A stretch of DNA of 64,000 bases from Scedosporium boydii (Eukaryota; Ascomycota; Sordariomycetes; Microascales; Microascaceae): positions 28,512 through 92,511 of the forward strand of contig NJFT01000162.1 in NCBI GenBank assembly GCA_002221725.1, given 5' to 3'. The notes under the pieces were generated by a model, which worked only from the letters and a program-made list of their open reading frames with translations, made no database searches and was not told the origin of the DNA. Below, piece by piece: positions 32,334 to 44,670 of this stretch. How positions within the stretch are numbered: position 1 is the first letter of the stretch; each line of letters begins with the position of its first letter. The translations under genes were made by a program, and so were the position numbers.

Positions 32334-35300
32334 TTTTGTTGATATGCAAGAAAGCGTTCTTTAGGAGGGTCGGGTAAAGATTTCTGAAAGACAAGAAGAG
32401 TCCTCTTTCGTTTCTATTTGAATTCTGTTTTTAAAAAGGATCGTGGTCGTCAGGGAGCAATATCCAAGACAGCTTGTGGCGAGGCAAGACAGCCGAAGCT
32501 AGCAAATATGAAAAACAAAAGGGGGGATATTAACGAGAGACTGAAAATAATGCTGGAATAAACAAGTTGAATCCACAAGAGGACTTGAGCGTCTCCTAAG
32601 GTCTATTAAACGAATGTCTGGAGGTGGGATAAAAGAGAGAGGAGAAGGGGGGAGGAAGCAAGGGCTCCAAAGGCTCCATCAAGGGGGTGAAGGGCTCCAT
32701 TATGAGGCGAGGGTTCCCCGTTTTCCCTCTTGGCGTCGAACGGACGCATTTGCTTGTTCGGTAACACTCATACGCCGCCTCACAAGAAGAGTGGATATTC
32801 CCGAGTCTTGGAGAGCAAGGGGGGCTGGCGCGTAACGGCTTGAAGGAAGAAGTATCTCTCACCATCCTGGGCTGGTGTTTCCTGGTCCCCAGATCGCACG
32901 AAGTTGCTTGCAATTTACCACTTCGTATGGTGCAGACTGCGAGATGAAGGATCCGAAAAAGAACGAAAGGGAACGCCGCCAAGCCTAACACGCCTCTAGA
33001 CTAGCCAATGGGCTCCTCAGTAAAGACCCGGTCCCTGGCGTTGCCTCCAGAGTCATCTCGCATGGTTGGTCGCATGGGGTTGGACCAGAGACCTTGGTCG
33101 GTCACAGAAGTTCTATTGGCCCGATGCCAGGCACATGCCAGGGGCGCAGGTAGGCGTCCTAACCCAAGTTGGATATTGGTGGGGCTGGGAGATGGGCGAA
33201 ACGGGTTAGGTCAGGGGTTGGTGGTCATGACAAAGTACGAAGTACCGTGCCTCGAGTACTCGAGGTCCTTTGTCTGTTGATGCAGTGATGCAGTGATGCA
33301 GCATTATTATTATTCTTAGCATGAAGGAGGCCTGCCGTGAAATGAGAAATGACCCTTCTATGCAGGAAGCAGGCGCAGCACAATACACAGGTCCTCAGAC
33401 TTCGTTTGTTTCGCGAGGCATTGGACGCCAAGTCTTGGATTCTGGGCGGTAATATCACTCCAATTGGAACATCCTCGCGTAATAATAAACCCGTACGAGG
33501 TGCTGGGGTACGGTACTGAGTACTGATTTACTCATTCTTTTGTCCGAAATCAATCAATCGATCATTGATGCGAGAACTAGGTCCGACTAAAAACCGGGAA
33601 TTGGAGGAAGGTCTTGAGACGGATTGGGAATGAAGGAATCATCTGACAATACATACACGGGTACGAAAAGAAGCATTAGTCACGAAGTACAGAAGTAAGA
33701 CGACGCACAAGGCTCATCGGCATCGAAACTAGTGATGCGTATTGATGGGTCTAATATTTCGCAGAAGAAAATACGAAGCATGAAGGTGAATGAAGTAAAA
33801 GCAAGCCGAGAAAGCAGGAAGCAGAAAAAAAAAATTGAAAATAAAATCAACAGAAAAAGAAAGGGCTCCTCTCCAAAGGGGAAAAAATCTTCTTAAGCTA
33901 CATGCCCCCCTGTCCTACCTTCTCTCTGATCTCATCCGATCTGTATCCTTGACCTTGTCCTTCGTATTGTTCTGGCAGGGCTGGGTTCTGCGGAACGAAA
34001 TATTGGATTATCCGGCAAGCTGCGCCGATGCGGTCATGCAATTTCAGACACAAAGTGCGAAGCAATGAGCCCAGAGGAACCTGCCGCTTTGGGACACTCT
34101 CCCCGTCACCCCGGACACACCATCACAACCGACCTGTTTCCAGTTAGAGCGAGTCTCCTCACGAACTGAGGCAGGTGCCGTGTTTCCCGCCCGTGCCTGG
34201 ATTCCGAAAAAGCCTGCCCTAAAGCCTTGCTTCGTACACTAAGGGTAGTTTAAGATGAGCGGCTAAGGAGGATAGTTTACTCCATCCATAGTGTAGCCAT
34301 TGTGGTGTACAAATTCGAGTTTTTTCAGTAAGACTTTTCTCTCCCATCTTGGCGAGCCCAACTTTCCCCCCTTTTTCGGTCACAATTTCACCCCTGGTTT
34401 CGAAGGTCAAGCAACAATGCGCGGGAAACAAGAGAAGACACGTGCATCGGGAGATTGGGTTGACTGATAGAAACATTACAATTGTAACGGCACGCTTCAA
34501 TGAGATTTGTCTGACCGTGCCTTTGCGTGCCATTGCCATTGTTGTACTTTGTACATGTAGCACAGAGGGTACGGAAAGTGCCTTTGCGGCTTTGTCCAAC
34601 CCAACTTCAATTTGATGGGCAGTCCACAATCGACAGATTTGTCCCTTGCCGCACCTCCTCCTTACTGGTACGAATTACACGGCATTGACCGCTAAACTTG
34701 AACACGACCGCGGGGCCGCCAAGTATGAAATAAGTACATTGTACTTCATACTTGGCCTCGAGGACAGTTATTACTGTCATTTCAACAAGTGCAATTGATG
34801 TGTCATGTGCATATGGAGACTTTCAGTGGCGCAGGAGTAGGAGTAGAGAATAGTGATTGAAGAACAGTCTGGTTTCCTCCCGCAGCTAATCTCCGGTGCA
34901 GCATCGGGATACAGAAGAAGCCAGCATACCAAGTAAACCTCAACGTTCTCAGACATGCATCAATAGTCGCTTGGTCACTGTTCAACGAGAACCACCTCGG
35001 TAGAGCCACCGGAGAAACAGACACTCTCTCCCTCCATATTCAAAGCTTTGAATCATCGAGAACAGTCCCCTGTCTGCGAAGGACGCGAGGTGGAGAAGCG
35101 AGAGTGGGCCAAGTTAGAATGATATTAGAGAAAAATGGAAGACCCTGTTAGCTTCGTCCACTTCGCTGCCACCTCTCATTCGCACTGACGTGTTTGGAAA
35201 TTGGACCAGGCACCAAGGCCTGTGTTACCATCGCACAAACAAATCTCCACGGATCTTAATATTAGCATTTGGCAGGTACCACAAACTCATGGACGTGCAG

Positions 35301-35930
35301 AATACAGTTAAGCCCACCTCATTAACTTCACAAAGAACCGTTGAAGGGACTTCGGGGCCTGGACTTGCTTGCTGCCTGACCTGGGATGTTCCTTTCCTCG
35401 CCAAGGAACCATTTCTCAATCAACCCAGAATACCGAGGCAGACTATCCTCAAAGAACTTACACGCCAAGCAAAAGAATAGGAGCAGATCTTGCACTTGTC
35501 CCACTCTCGTGCCTCCAGACTAATACCAAGAGTACCAAGACCTAAGGAGAACAGAGAGAGAAAAAAAAGGACAAGGAAAAGATATCCAGCCTCCAGTACT
35601 TCGTACGAAGTAATATCGCGAGTCTCACGCGATGTAACTCTTAGTTTTGGTCACCGCTACGAAGTACGAACCCTGAAGCACGAAGTAAGAATACGAAGTC
35701 GCTCGCGAGTCACCACAGACTCGCTCCACGCTTCCTACCTGGTTGGCTCTTGGCATCTTGGCAGCTGCGTTTTTCAGGCCTTTCGCACCTCGCGACACTC
35801 ACTCACAATCTTACTTCGCGGCATTGGACTTTATTAGGGTTGTATGAAACACTTGCAGAATCTAAGCAATGCCGAGTCTTCAAACACAATCAGTGTCTTA
35901 AATCCGTCGTTCTGATTACAAGGGCTCTAC
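32334..35930. other. Long intergenic region, 3.6 kb, rich in the TACGAAGTA motif
   Basis: No gene is supported on either strand. It carries a GATGCAGT-type triplication (33278-33301) beside a perfect CTCGAGTACTCGAG palindrome (33251-33264). Motif copies occur at 33236-33244, near 33681 and in a cluster at 35590-35700. Confidence 0.55.
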
Positions 35931-37429
35931 CTAAATCTTCTCGCCTTCGAGAATGACCTTCGCTTCCTCTGTCTTCCACCAGCTCACTCCGTCAGTACCA
36001 GGGTACTCGAAACGGTCCATGCTATCCGCCTTCATCTCGACGCTGTATCCGGGCTCCGTCGGGGTCTGATAGTAGCCATCTTTGATGACGGCCGGATGCA
36101 AGAAGTGCTCATGCAAATGGTCGACGAATTCGAGAACCGAGAGCTTGCCGCTGACCACGACATAGTCGATGGTGCTCAGATGCTGCGTGTATTCTGGGAG
36201 CCCGACGCCTCCTGAGTGAGGCACCACGGGCACTCTATATTTCCTCGCCATCAACAGGACGGCAAGAACCTCGTTGACTCCTCCAAGCCGACAGGCGTCG
36301 ATCTGGCAAACATCGATGGCGCCCTTCACGATGAGCTGCTTGAAGATGACCCTGTTCTGGCACATTTCGCCCGTGGCGACGCCGATGCCGTAGGGACGGA
36401 GCGCTTCTCTCACGGCCTTATGGCCGGCAATGTCATCTGGCGAGGTGGGTTCCTCGATAAACCACGGCTTGAAGTCAGCCAACTGCTTCATGTACTCGAT
36501 GGCCTCTGGTACAGACCAGACCTGGTTAGCGTCGACCATCAACACATTTCCCTTGTCAAAGCCCAGTATCTCTCGCGTAATGGCCAGTCGCCTTCGGTCC
36601 TCCTCCACGCTGCCACCAACCTTCACTTTGAAGTACTTGTAGCCGTTGTCTAACGTCTCACGGAGCAAGGCCTTCATCTTCTCCTCGCCGTAGCCAAGCC
36701 AGCCGGCGCTCGTGGTGTAGGCCGGTACGGCTCTATTATTAAGAGCATCCTCCAACCTCTGCGCCTTGCCGGCCTCGGACTCCCGTAGGAGGCTGATGGC
36801 CTCCTCAGGGGTGATTGCATCGGTAATGTACCGAAAATCGATGCAGTGTACGAATTCCTCGGGGGTCATGTCCGCCACGATGCGCCATACAGGCTTCCCC
36901 AGCACCTTTGCCCAGAGGTCCCAGACGGCGTTGACGACGGCACCAAGGGCGAGATGGATAACGCCCTTTTCTGGACCAATCCATCGAAGCTGGCTGTCGT
37001 TGACGAGATGGCGCCAAGTCTTGCCCCAGTCGGCAACTAGGGAGGACAGTGTTTTCCCCTTGATCCTGTCTGCAACATGGTCGATGGCGCGACAAACAAT
37101 ATCATTGCCACGACCAATGGTGAAAGTCTAGGAGACGAAGGAAAAGAAGTTAGTCAGATACACGGATACCGATTCTCTCTCATGATAGCATTTTATGAAC
37201 TACCGTGGAAAGACTCATGGCGTCGGAAGGAGAGAGATATTAGGGATTATGACAACTGTACCATTCCATGACCGCGATATTCAGAATCCGTTTCCAAAAT
37301 GCAGTATGCAGCTGAATAATCTCCAGCTGCGTTCATAGCATCCGATCCGGTCTTGTCCAGCGAGGTTGGGAATCGGATATCCCGAGTTGTCCATCCCGTC
37401 AATGTAATCTCGCTCGCCGGGGCTGCCAT
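35931..37429 (-). CDS. L-fuconate dehydratase, enolase superfamily (ENOSF1-like)
   Basis: Complement of exons 37262..37429 and 35931..37127, giving 454 aa. It dehydrates sugar acids such as L-fuconate to 2-keto-3-deoxy acids. The N-terminal capping domain (DIRFPTSLDKTGSDAMNAAG, DYSAAYCILETDSEY) is followed by the mandelate-racemase-type barrel. FKVKVG carries the Lys-x-Lys general base. Metal ligands are the Asp of LMVDANQVW, the Glu of WFIEEPTSPDD and the Glu of GVATGEMCQNR. PHSGGVGLPE supplies the catalytic His, and VDHLHEHFLHP is a family signature. Length and layout match human ENOSF1. Other acid-sugar specificities (rhamnonate, galactonate) are possible because the family is promiscuous. 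The intron (37128-37261) is phase 0. Confidence 0.93.
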
Positions 37430-39631
37430 TGCGTTGTATTATGTTTCGTCGGGTTAATCGAAACGAAGGATGGCAGCAGGTTGTTGCGCACTGCAGATCT
37501 CCGCGGCCCAGGAAAATCAAATCCTTATTCGGTTGGAGATCGCCAGAGTCCTTCTCTCGTTCTCTGGCTGCGTCGCAGGTTAGCCATTTGCACGGAAGGC
37601 AGAACCAAGGGGATCGGTTGATGGCGGGGAGCGGCTCTTCGAACCAGGCACAGCGGCATGCACCTACCCCTCTCCCCTCTCTTGTCTCCGAGCCGTGTTA
37701 ATGGATTCGTGATTCATCAAAAGTGGCCATTGGCCTTTGGATGCCCATTGGATCCGCCCCCGCCAATGCCTTTAGTGAATGCAGGAGATGGCATTCGCTC
37801 CCCGATGCAGGAGATGGTGGAAGGGTGGACCCTTTGCCAGAACGAGGAACGAATAATTCGAAGTCAATCGTCCATCAAGATGAAGGTAGGTACGAAGTAA
37901 TTGATGATTGCTTACATATCTTGCAAAGTTTACCTCAGGTACAAACACAAACGCACTGATTGATCCAATATCATCGAGCCTGGTTCAGTGACTCTCATTT
38001 CATCGATGAATTTACAACGTACGTTAGTTCCATGTTTTGTTCTTTTCGGCGCACTTCGAGTCCTCCGCTGCCTCATAGAGGTTCATCAAGCGCTTCCGAA
38101 TCTGGTGAACCAAACCCCGCAAAACCCAAAACATTGTTCCACCCAAACCACAAAGCCAGTTTGAGGCAGACGATGATCCTCGCCTCAGTACCGCAACAGA
38201 CAGGCGGATGAGCATGGCCATGCCTCAAACGAGGAATTGCGGCGCTCTTGTGGCTAGACGGATTTGAATTGGGTGAGAGCAGGAGAGCAGGAGATAAATT
38301 AGTATTTATTCAACCTCCCGAGTCTCGTGCGCGTGTGTGGCACTCTTCTTTCATCTGCTTGGTCGCATGGCATCAACCAACCCCTCTCGACCTCAACCAC
38401 AGCGCAGAATATTCTTCCCCGCACCCAGACATCACTAACTTCTGGATGGCTACACATGCCCACGCATGCCCTCCATCCTCCCTCTAGACCTTCTTAATGC
38501 CAAGACCCATTTCTTAACAGCGCTCGGACACTGAGGATCTTTTTTCTTTTTGCAATTGAGCCAGCTCCAGCTCCTCAGGTTACTCGTTGACCTGAGACTC
38601 GGCCCCAAGTTTTGCTGTGCCCTCTCCCGCTCCCGCTTCCGCTTCGTCGTGCCCGGCGAGAGAGTTGAGAGCACCCCTCAATGCCTCGCTGCGGGTCACT
38701 GTCCCGACCAAGAGATGCACCTCTAAGCATGAGTCAATGTAATGGGTGCTTGGCTACAATCCCGAAGCATAACCTCCGAAAACTGAAATTGATCCTCCAA
38801 CTTCGTGCACCGCAAGTCGATTTCGGGGAATACGGTAGATGGCAAATCCTGGATCATATAATCTATGTCTAACCTCAAGTACGGTCGCTGCAATGTTGTC
38901 TCTATGCCGACAAGCGTCCACTGTCTGCCGATGCAGTCACCCACCCAACTCTGGCTTTTGTTAGTGTGTGCCGCAAACCAAACTTTGGCTGGCTTCTGCA
39001 TCCCAGCTGGCCCTTTACCACGAGTGCACTGTTCCTCGCTCAAGAGTTGCTTACCTGCAACACGGCGCTCCTCGCCATTCCTGCAACATCGATGTACGGG
39101 TTGTGCGGGCTGCGCTGTCACTGGGCGGATTCTGCCACCGGTGTGTCCTGAACATGGACAAGGGTCGATTAGAGCCGTGCAACCTCTTCCCCAGATCTTC
39201 ATGGCCGCATACGTGCTTCTGCCCTCCTTCGGTTTTCTTCCTTTTTTTTTTTTTTTTGGCTCCTCCTTTTTTTGGCGTGCCTGGGTGAAGCAGTCTAGTC
39301 CTCTTTAAATCGAGCCATGCATCCCAATCCAGAAGTCTTGAGAAGTCCCCCGTCTCCATCATCCTTAAGCAATCCTGTCCCCGCCTTTGCGTCTCTCCCT
39401 CTCTCAAGCTCTCCCCGCCATCTGGCGATCTTTGGATTCCTAATATCTTGTTTTTCTTTTCTTTTGCCACAAAACCCTAATCAATTTTGAGATTGGGGCG
39501 TATATTATCGTTGATCCTGTCTTGGGAACTGTCCGCTGTATCACCCTGCTCTAAGTGGTCACTCGTTCCTCTTAAAACAGCCAACGACACACCTCTTCCA
39601 CCTCGCCTAAATCCGCTTTACAACATAAACA
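37430..39631. other. Intergenic, 2.2 kb divergent region
   Basis: No gene is supported. It contains one motif copy at 37892-37900 (TACGAAGTA) and a T13-15 tract near 39243-39258. The last 250 bases are probably the leader of the downstream gene. Confidence 0.5.
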
Positions 39632-40822
39632 ATGAGCCGGTCAAGCACAACGCCATTGGCCCTCCCTCCATATAGTGCCAACAAGGCCCAGCAAGGCAGC
39701 CCTCGACCGAGAAAGAAGCTCCAGAAGACGGTTGGCCTTCCTGCCGTTTTCCCCCAGTCCCAAAGCAGACGTCCCACTTCAGTGTCAGTCACGCTTGTTA
39801 CAAATGGCAAAAAAGGCGCCGCCGCTGGCCCTCGGGTCAAATCGACTTCCCGCCAGGTTCCTGGCGACAGGAAACCCGTGGTGCGAGCCCTGCCAGATTT
39901 GAGCGACGCCAAGTGGCTTGAATACGTTCGGTCTCACCACTCTAAGGAATCTCTCAAGCTCCCTCGCTCCATGGTTAGGGACCTCTCGTATCTTGCCATC
40001 CCGAAATCTCCCCACCGTCCAGTTGTTCGGCCTAGCTCCAAAATGTCGTCGATCAGGCGACGTGCAAAGACACCTGTCTTTTCCATCGGGCAGCTGGAGG
40101 GCATGCCTTTGAGACGATACGGGTCGCCCACCCATGTGCCTGCCACGACTGAACTCATCGCTCAGCAGTACATGGACCTCATTGATTACGACGCCGAGTC
40201 CATCTACAGCGATTCTCACTCGGAACCTCCGCCTTCGCGTCAGGGATACATAGATGAGGAGTACGAACCAAGGCGGCAACGCAGTTCGGATGAACTCTCC
40301 TCTGCTAAGCTCTTCTCTCCTACCTCTTCTTCGGCAAACCACAATGCCCAGCTCACAACATCGCCCACATCCGACGACGGTACCCTGGTGTCTTTCGAGG
40401 AAGAAACGGTATACTTCAAGCCTGTTTCGTTCTCGCCCGAGCCGTCATCCCCGGCCCACATGCACAGCTCAAGCTTCAGCTCGAGCTGCGGCAATCCGTT
40501 TGCGAGCCCCGACAACCTTAGCCTTCAGATATGCCTCGATCTGTTGACCCGAGAACTCTCGTCCGCCATGTCGGAGAGACGTCAGCGGCCGAGTAACGAA
40601 AGCTCTGCTCTCCAGATATGGGTTATGATCGAGGCCTTTGAGAGGCTACGAGATCAGGTCGCCGAGATGAGGCTAGGTATCGGCCAGGTCAGCGGTGTCG
40701 AGACCATGTTTGAGACCTGGCTTCGAGCTCTCTATGCTATTCACGACTCGCTTACTGCTGAGGTCGCCCGTCACGAAGTGGATGAAAATGATTACGAAGG
40801 CTTGCAAGAAGCACTTGATTAA
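39632..40822 (+). CDS. Uncharacterised Ser/Pro-rich protein with C-terminal helical region
   Basis: Single exon, 396 aa, which I do not recognise. The N-terminal 70 residues are basic and disordered. A small ordered-looking patch follows (DLSDAKWLEYVRSHHSKESL, about residues 90-110), then an acidic Ser/Pro-rich middle. The C-terminal 110 residues are predicted helical by eye (LQICLDLLTRELSSAMSERR, ALQIWVMIEAFERLRDQVAE, METMFETWLRALYAIHDSL-like) and are the likeliest conserved part. The ORF is long, ATG-initiated and preceded by a pyrimidine-rich leader, which supports a real gene. Function cannot be assigned. Confidence 0.75.
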   Translation: MSRSSTTPLALPPYSANKAQQGSPRPRKKLQKTVGLPAVFPQSQSRRPTSVSVTLVTNGKKGAAAGPRVKSTSRQVPGDRKPVVRALPDLSDAKWLEYVRSHHSKESLKLPRSMVRDLSYLAIPKSPHRPVVRPSSKMSSIRRRAKTPVFSIGQLEGMPLRRYGSPTHVPATTELIAQQYMDLIDYDAESIYSDSHSEPPPSRQGYIDEEYEPRRQRSSDELSSAKLFSPTSSSANHNAQLTTSPTSDDGTLVSFEEETVYFKPVSFSPEPSSPAHMHSSSFSSSCGNPFASPDNLSLQICLDLLTRELSSAMSERRQRPSNESSALQIWVMIEAFERLRDQVAEMRLGIGQVSGVETMFETWLRALYAIHDSLTAEVARHEVDENDYEGLQEALD

Positions 40823-41836
40823 ACGTCTCTCTCTCTCTCGGTATGGAACAGGAATGATAAAAAGAAGCAAAGATGATGAATGATTTTCTTATGTGTGATC
40901 GAAGTTAGCTGCATGATTCTAGGTTTGCATTTGGTCTTTTGAGAGGATCATGGATGGTTTACGAAAATGTATTCTCTGGTAAAGTTAACGGGCCCTTCTT
41001 GGGTAGGGTTTTTGGTTTTCGGCCGGTCACGATCGTCATTGATGTATTTAATAGTTTCTTGCATGTTTTTTTTTTTTTTTGGTTAGAGACCATGAATTGA
41101 TACCCGCAACACCTCTGCTCTCCTTCGTGTACCCGCATGTCGTAAGAGTATTCGACTTGTTTCTTTTTTTTCCCCGGGTCCCAGTGAGACTTAAAGCCAG
41201 GACTTCGACCTCGGCGAAACGTAAAGTGGGTGGGTGAGAACAGGACAGACAAGTAGATGAATGTTCACGCGGGTGACTGCCAAAGGGTTGGCAACCTTAT
41301 GCTTTCTCGATACGTAAAATCTCCCATCTTGAGGGCTGTTGCCCCGGGATCAGAGGGCACCCAGATGGATGCAGGTCGCCCAAAAGGCGAGGTGCGCACG
41401 GAGGAATCTGGGCAGCATCACAACGAAGCTTCGTGATTGATGCCGATTTCTGGGGTAACCCTGGGGTCGGGCGGGCCTAGATACAACCCTAGTGGTTGGT
41501 CTCGGGCCACAGGTGCCCCCTTCTAGGCTCTGGCGGGCGGCATATAGCCCCAGCAAGCCGCGTCCTAGCGTGCAGGATGACCACTAAAATCCGACGCTGC
41601 TCCCTAAATAGCACCCGCAAGTGCACCGTACGTGGTGGTGTACGTGCACGACCAGCAAGTTCACGGAAGACCAATTGACATTGGGTTCTCGAGATTCTGA
41701 CTAAGGCATTTGATTTCAGAGCAACAGGTCCGGTGAAGGGAGCTCTGATTCTACTGTGAATCGCTGTGTCCGCGTCTAACCCCCGAAACGCTTTGAATTG
41801 TATTAGCGCCTAAGCCGAACCCGACAATAGGGAAAC
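40823..41836. other. Intergenic upstream of RAD10
   Basis: No gene is supported. Poly-T tracts lie at 41067-41080 and near 41163. A possible stem-loop at 41621-41649 is listed separately. Confidence 0.5.
41621..41649. repeat. Inverted repeat able to form a stem-loop
   Basis: Left arm GTGCACCGTAC and right arm GTACGTGCAC pair over ten bases with one bulged C around an 8-base loop. It lies about 190 bases before the RAD10 start. Its role is unknown. Confidence 0.5.
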
Positions 41837-43054
41837 ATGGACGACGACTTTGACGACGCCGAGCTGTGGGCTGCCGCGGATCGTGCTGTCTCTGCGACCG
41901 GTCTAGCTCAGTCGGCGCAACCGCAACGACAGGTGCAGCAGCCTGCACCCCAGAAGATCCAGCAGCCCAAGCCTCAGGTGCTCGACAAGCGACCGCCGCC
42001 AGCCCCCGGAACCGCGCCCTCGGCAGGACCCAAGATTGTGCAGCCCACACCGCAGGTCCTTCCGCAGAGGGGTTCGGGGTCTACCATTCTCGTTTCGCCC
42101 AGGCAGAAGGGCAATCCCGTTCTCTCCTGCATCAAGTCGACGGCTTGGGAGTATTCTGATATACCGGCCGACTACGGGCTCGGTTTGACGGCTTGCGCTC
42201 TATTTCTCAGGTATACACAGATCCGTGGATATATTCCAGTATACGGACGGCGGTGAAGTTAACTCGTCTAACCTAGTTTGAAATACCACCGTCTCTATCC
42301 CGAGTACGTCTACACACGAATCCGAAACCTCCAAGGCAAATATAACCTACGCATTCTCCTTACCATGGTCGACATTGCAAACCACGAAGACCCCCTCCGT
42401 GAACTAGCCAAGACATCGCTAGTCAATAACGTCACCCTCATCCTCTGCTGGTCCGCCGCTGAAGCGGCGCGCTATCTAGAACTGTACAAGTCGTACGAGC
42501 ACGCAGGTTTCAAGGCGATCCAGGGTCATCAAGGATCAAGTTATGTCGAAAGGCTGGTCGATTTCGTCACGGTACCGAGAGGCATAAACAAAGCGGATGC
42601 CGTATCCCTGGTCAGCAACTTTGGCAGTTTGAAGAATGCCATCAACGCGGATCCTGAGCAGATTGGCATCATTGGAGGTTGGGGTGAGGTCAAAGTAAAG
42701 CGGTGGTGTGAGGCCATCGATGAGCCGTTCCGCGTGAAGAAGGCGGCTAGGAGGACGATTGAGGATAGTGCCCCTTCTTCAGCTTCTATCGACCCAAGGT
42801 TTGCTATAAAAGCAAGCCAGCAAGGCGCCCCGACAGCCGCCGCTAGGTCGAGCCAGACTGGGTCTGTGAGAAATGGACGGCCGCGGCCGGCTGATTATGT
42901 CGATGAAGAAGACGCCATGCTTGCCCAGGCTATTGAGGAGTCGAAGCGGACTTCGCAGCCAACGCAGTCCGAACCCTCTCGGAACAATCGAGAGCCGGAG
43001 ACCTTGAGCGAAGGCGTCGCAGCTGCCTTGGCTAGGCTCAGGGAGCAGGGTTGA
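41837..43054 (+). CDS. rad10: DNA excision repair protein RAD10/ERCC1
   Basis: Exons 41837..42210 and 42277..43054, giving 383 aa. It is the non-catalytic partner of the XPF/Rad1 endonuclease, cutting 5' of bulky lesions and at crosslinks and 3' flaps. An acidic start (MDDDFDDAELWAAADRA) and a Gln/Pro-rich disordered region come first. The nuclease-like central domain has lost its catalytic residues (STILVSPRQKGNPVLSCIKS; YPEYVYTRIRNL; YNLRILLTMVDIANHEDPL; LILCWSAAEAARYLE). The tandem helix-hairpin-helix region follows (INKADAVSLVSNFGSLKNAI; GIIGGWGEVKVKRWCEAI). The C-terminal extension of about 110 residues is unusual and contains a ubiquitin-interacting-motif-like stretch (DEEDAMLAQAIEESKR). 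The intron is phase 2, splitting Ser. Confidence 0.95.
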
Positions 43055-44670
43055 GATTATACCTTCAAATGCTGTGCTGTGCTAACTGAAGACGAGGCGA
43101 ACAAACACAACTATTCCGCGGAGCACGTTCGATGTTGATTACACGTTCTTGCTCGGCTTAGGGGTGGAGATATTCCTCGTGTCAGAGGCACTACCGCCCA
43201 CTCATGTCGATATCGGATAGGGGTTGGCCTTATGCCAATAAGTTATACTATTTCGACTATCGGATAGAAAAACGATTTCTCGGGATGGCGATCGGATGGC
43301 CAGATTTGGGAACTGGCCAATCGCTCATGGAATGATGGCATCCGTTATCCCGAATCTAGGGCTCTAATGCCTACCGCTGGGTGCGGGGATTAACCTTTCC
43401 TCGTGAACATGCGTCTACCATATATCACAGCATGCCATCGATGCCGATTGGGGGACCAAGACGTCTCTTCGACTTGAGGAGAGCCTCGGAGTAGAACCTA
43501 TATCCCTACGCTTGCCGAGGACTTAGCCTCAAGTCTTCTATGCGTATTGATCTCGAATACTCGAGGCACACCGCCCATGATATCGGCAAGATTGCCGGCC
43601 TTTGATATGCAATCTACGAAGACGTGGGATTCAAATGAGTGTGTGGGTGGGGTTCGAAACGTTCCCGGCGCATCTGGGTGGCTCTCCGCGCAAACCGGTT
43701 GATATGGCATCAAATAATTCAAATGAATACCAAAAAAAAAAAAAAAAAAAAAAAAAAAACTACGTCCCGCACAGGAGGTGTTGGCTCGCCGCCTTTACAT
43801 CTCTTTCGATTTCCCATCTACTGTAACACTGCTTCACGCATGAACGAACCTATAAATACTCTGTCGCGGCACACTCACAAAATGGGGTTAGCCCGAGCCC
43901 GCTTCGAGGCAATTCACCCTTCGGCCCTTCTCCCGCCGATCGAGCAATTAAGCCAGTAATTAAATAGCATGAGATCCCTAACTCACCTCTAAAACTAACG
44001 GCCGCTGCTTGGCTTCCATTTCGAGGACGGAACATGTTCTGCACGCATTCTCGATAAATGCAGGGAAGAGGCTGCTTGGCTGGTTGTCTGTGGTTGCTTG
44101 CTTTCGCTCCGCCGTTCCCTGTTACCCGGGTCTACCTGGCTATGATACTCTCGCTTCCGGATTATTACAGCCCGCCCTTGAAATGCGCGTACTTCGTAGG
44201 ATAGGGGATAGATGAGATCGGTCTTGGGATGCATGTGGACCAGGCTGTTTGTTTATTTTGGTGCGTGCGGAGAGCGAAAGCCACGTTCCCCCCCACCCGG
44301 GTTGCTCAAAGTTGCTTGAAACCTGTTGGCCGGCGTGTTAGCGGGCTGTCACCTGCGCACCAATATATTCGGAGCGAGCTCTGCTCCACGGATCAGTGAG
44401 GGCTTTTCCGGGTATTCCAACTGCTCCTTCGGAAATGAGGGTGTGAAGGGAATTATAGCCTGCATATGCCCTCCCAACACGTCCTTGACCTGAAGTCTCC
44501 TCAAGCGATGCTTCACGTGGGCACACCTTCGATCTTTATCAACTTTGCGGGGCGGTCCATTGTATATAGGCGGGCCCTTACTTTCGTTTGCCCCCGGGCC
44601 TCAATACCCCTTCCCTTGCCAGGCCCAAGGGCACCGGTCATCCTTCTCCACGCGTCGGGCGGCTGATGCC
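43055..44670. other. Intergenic between RAD10 and GH47 genes
   Basis: No gene is supported. A pure 28-base A tract lies at 43732-43759. One inverted motif copy, TACTTCGTA, is at 44190-44198, and CTCGAATACTCGAG lies near 43551. Confidence 0.5.
43732..43759 (+). repeat. Poly-A tract, 28 bases
   Basis: An uninterrupted A28 run in intergenic DNA. Its length may be imprecise because homopolymers are prone to sequencing error. Confidence 0.85.

Noticed and set aside
34219..34629. 136-codon minus-strand ORF in the 3.6 kb spacer
   Set aside because: No recognisable motif, and the region has no other coding signs.
38723..39202. 159-codon minus-strand ORF
   Set aside because: Cys/Arg-rich random-looking product overlapping plus-strand ORFs of similar length; no support.
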